Origin: GCA-2733415 sp964635575
Lineage (GTDB): Bacteria > Bacteroidota > Bacteroidia > Flavobacteriales > Flavobacteriaceae
Assembly: GCA_964635575.1 (NCBI GenBank)
Contig: CAZWNY010000028.1
Span: 1 to 23,848, forward strand
Reading direction: 5' to 3'
Length of the DNA stretch: 23,848 bases
Position 1 is the first letter of the stretch, and each line of letters starts with the position of its first letter. This document shows, piece by piece, positions 22,573 through 23,848 of this stretch. The translations under genes were made by a program, and so were the position numbers. A model generated the notes under the pieces. That model saw only the letters and a program-made list of their open reading frames with translations, had not been told where the DNA came from and made no database searches.

Positions 22573-23848
22573 ATGTTTAATACAGAATATGATGTTATTA
22601 TTGTTGGTGGCGGTCATGCTGGTTGTGAAGCAGCAGCAGCATCTGCTAATTTAGGTGCTTCCACCTTATTAGTAACTATGAGTTTACAAAATATTGCACA
22701 AATGTCTTGCAACCCAGCAATGGGAGGAATCGCAAAAGGACAAATTATAAGAGAAATAGATGCTCTTGGAGGATATTCTGGAATTATTACCGATAAAACA
22801 GCTATACAATTTAAAATGCTCAACAAAAGTAAAGGACCTGCAATGTGGAGTCCAAGAGCACAATCAGATAGAATGCGTTTTGCAGAAGAATGGCGTCTAC
22901 AATTAGAAGCAATACAAAACCTCGATTTTTATCAAGAAATGGTAACAGGTTTAATAATTAAAAATAATACCGTTTGTGGTGTAAAAACAACCCTTGGTTT
23001 ATCTATAAAATCTAAAACAGTAATACTAACTAACGGTACTTTTTTAAATGGATTAATACATATTGGCGATAAACAATTTGGTGGAGGTCGAGCAGGAGAA
23101 TCCGCTTCAAAAGGAATAACAGAACAACTAATAACATTAGGTTTTGAATCAGGAAGAATGAAAACAGGAACGCCACCACGTGTAGATGGAAGAAGTTTAG
23201 ATTTTTCTAAAATGATACTACAACCAGGAGATGAAAACCCAGAGAAATTCTCATACTCAGATAGTACAAAACCATTAACTCAACAACGCTCTTGCCACAT
23301 GAGTCATACTTCTACTTTAGTACACGACTTATTACGTGAAGGTTTTGATAAATCACCAATGTTTAATGGACGTATTAAAAGTTTGGGACCACGATATTGC
23401 CCATCAATTGAAGATAAAATAAATCGTTTTTCCGATAAAACATCACATCAACTTTTTGTAGAACCTGAAGGTTGGAATACTTGCGAATATTATATAAACG
23501 GATTTTCAACATCATTACCCGAAAAAGTACAGTTTAAAGCATTAAGTAGTGTTGTTGGTTTCGAAAAAGTAAAGTTTTTTAGACCAGGTTATGCAATAGA
23601 GTATGATTATTTTCCACCAACACAATTACGCCATACTTTAGAAACTAAATTAATAAAAAAATTATTTTTTGCAGGTCAAATTAACGGTACAACAGGTTAT
23701 GAAGAAGCAGCCTCACAAGGAATGATGGCAGGTATAAATGCAGCCTTAAAAGTACAAGAAAAAGATCCTTTTATTTTAAATAGAGACGAAGCATATATTG
23801 GTGTTTTAATTGATGATTTAATTACCAAAGGAACCGAAGAACCTTATA
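22573..23848 (+). CDS. mnmG: tRNA uridine-5-carboxymethylaminomethyl modification enzyme MnmG (5' part)
   Basis: MnmG (GidA) with MnmE builds the cmnm5 group on wobble uridine 34 of certain tRNAs, using FAD, NADH and a folate. About 425 of the usual roughly 620 codons are present before the window ends. The frame is intact by my translation: the FAD-binding VGGGHAGCEAA (11-21), SCNPAMGGIAKGQIIREIDALGG, MWSPRAQSDR, LTNGTFLNGLIHIGD, GRMKTGTPPRVDG, CHMSHTS, the FAD-closing FFAGQINGTTGYEEAASQG, and the start of GTEEPY at the edge. The ATG at 22573 follows an inverted repeat ACGAT/ATCGT (22542-22561). The 110-bp gap after ybeY contains the two palindromes described separately. Confidence 0.97.
   Translation, partial: MFNTEYDVIIVGGGHAGCEAAAASANLGASTLLVTMSLQNIAQMSCNPAMGGIAKGQIIREIDALGGYSGIITDKTAIQFKMLNKSKGPAMWSPRAQSDRMRFAEEWRLQLEAIQNLDFYQEMVTGLIIKNNTVCGVKTTLGLSIKSKTVILTNGTFLNGLIHIGDKQFGGGRAGESASKGITEQLITLGFESGRMKTGTPPRVDGRSLDFSKMILQPGDENPEKFSYSDSTKPLTQQRSCHMSHTSTLVHDLLREGFDKSPMFNGRIKSLGPRYCPSIEDKINRFSDKTSHQLFVEPEGWNTCEYYINGFSTSLPEKVQFKALSSVVGFEKVKFFRPGYAIEYDYFPPTQLRHTLETKLIKKLFFAGQINGTTGYEEAASQGMMAGINAALKVQEKDPFILNRDEAYIGVLIDDLITKGTEEPY

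Noticed and set aside
1..23848. CRISPR arrays, tRNA/rRNA genes, insertion sequences, prophage or defence genes
   Set aside because: No spaced direct repeats, no cloverleaf or rRNA sequence, and no transposase, integrase, restriction or defence-like proteins were seen on either strand.

Overview
The window is AT-rich chromosomal DNA from a member of the Bacteroidota, most likely class Flavobacteriia. The evidence is the gene set and neighbourhoods (ftsX–DUF3098–uppP–truB, HU followed by a tiny basic protein and RNase G, DUF4175–ybeY–mnmG), the Bacteroidota-type -7 promoter motif TAnnTTTG upstream of several genes, and start regions without clear Shine-Dalgarno sequences. It is almost entirely core housekeeping sequence. 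I see no prophage, insertion sequence, CRISPR array, rRNA or tRNA.

Layout. At 1-80 is the tail of an unidentified + strand gene. At 158-2133 a minus-strand pair runs dgt (dNTP triphosphohydrolase) into a polysaccharide deacetylase. At 2509-2958 is a small + strand protein that looks like a GreA/GreB relative. At 2960-7631 is the minus-strand pair leuS -> dxs. A UbiA-type prenyltransferase (7936-8799, minus) is divergent from the envelope/tRNA cluster ftsX–DUF3098–uppP–truB–tag (8916-12200, plus). After a 0.5 kb gene-free stretch come an HU-like protein, a 30-residue basic protein, RNase G with a structured leader, and recX (12703-15381). A bidirectional terminator separates these from the minus-strand pair ketoacyl synthase -> bioB (15444-17747). 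A short SSB (18005-18343, minus) and a 410 bp gene-free stretch follow. The window ends with DUF4175–ybeY–mnmG on the + strand; mnmG runs off the end.

How the genes fit together. FtsX, UppP and DUF3098 belong to cell division and undecaprenyl-phosphate recycling. DXS supplies isoprenoid precursors, which feed polyprenyl phosphates and UbiA products. TruB, MnmG, LeuRS, YbeY, RNase G and the COX24-like small protein serve RNA and translation. Tag, RecX, SSB, HU and Dgt serve DNA and nucleotide metabolism. BioB and the adjacent ketoacyl synthase point to biotin synthesis.

Most interesting signals. (1) A 34-bp perfect palindrome whose 16-bp core matches the ParB-binding parS consensus overlaps the last codons of ybeY, and a second 18-bp palindrome with the same arms but a different centre lies 68 bp downstream, just before mnmG. 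(2) A Gre-like protein has the D-x-x-E tip spacing of GreA. (3) The RNase G leader can form several hairpins, which suggests autoregulation. (4) A 30-residue mS38/COX24-like protein has its stop codon inside a terminator stem. No wholly new multi-gene system was found.
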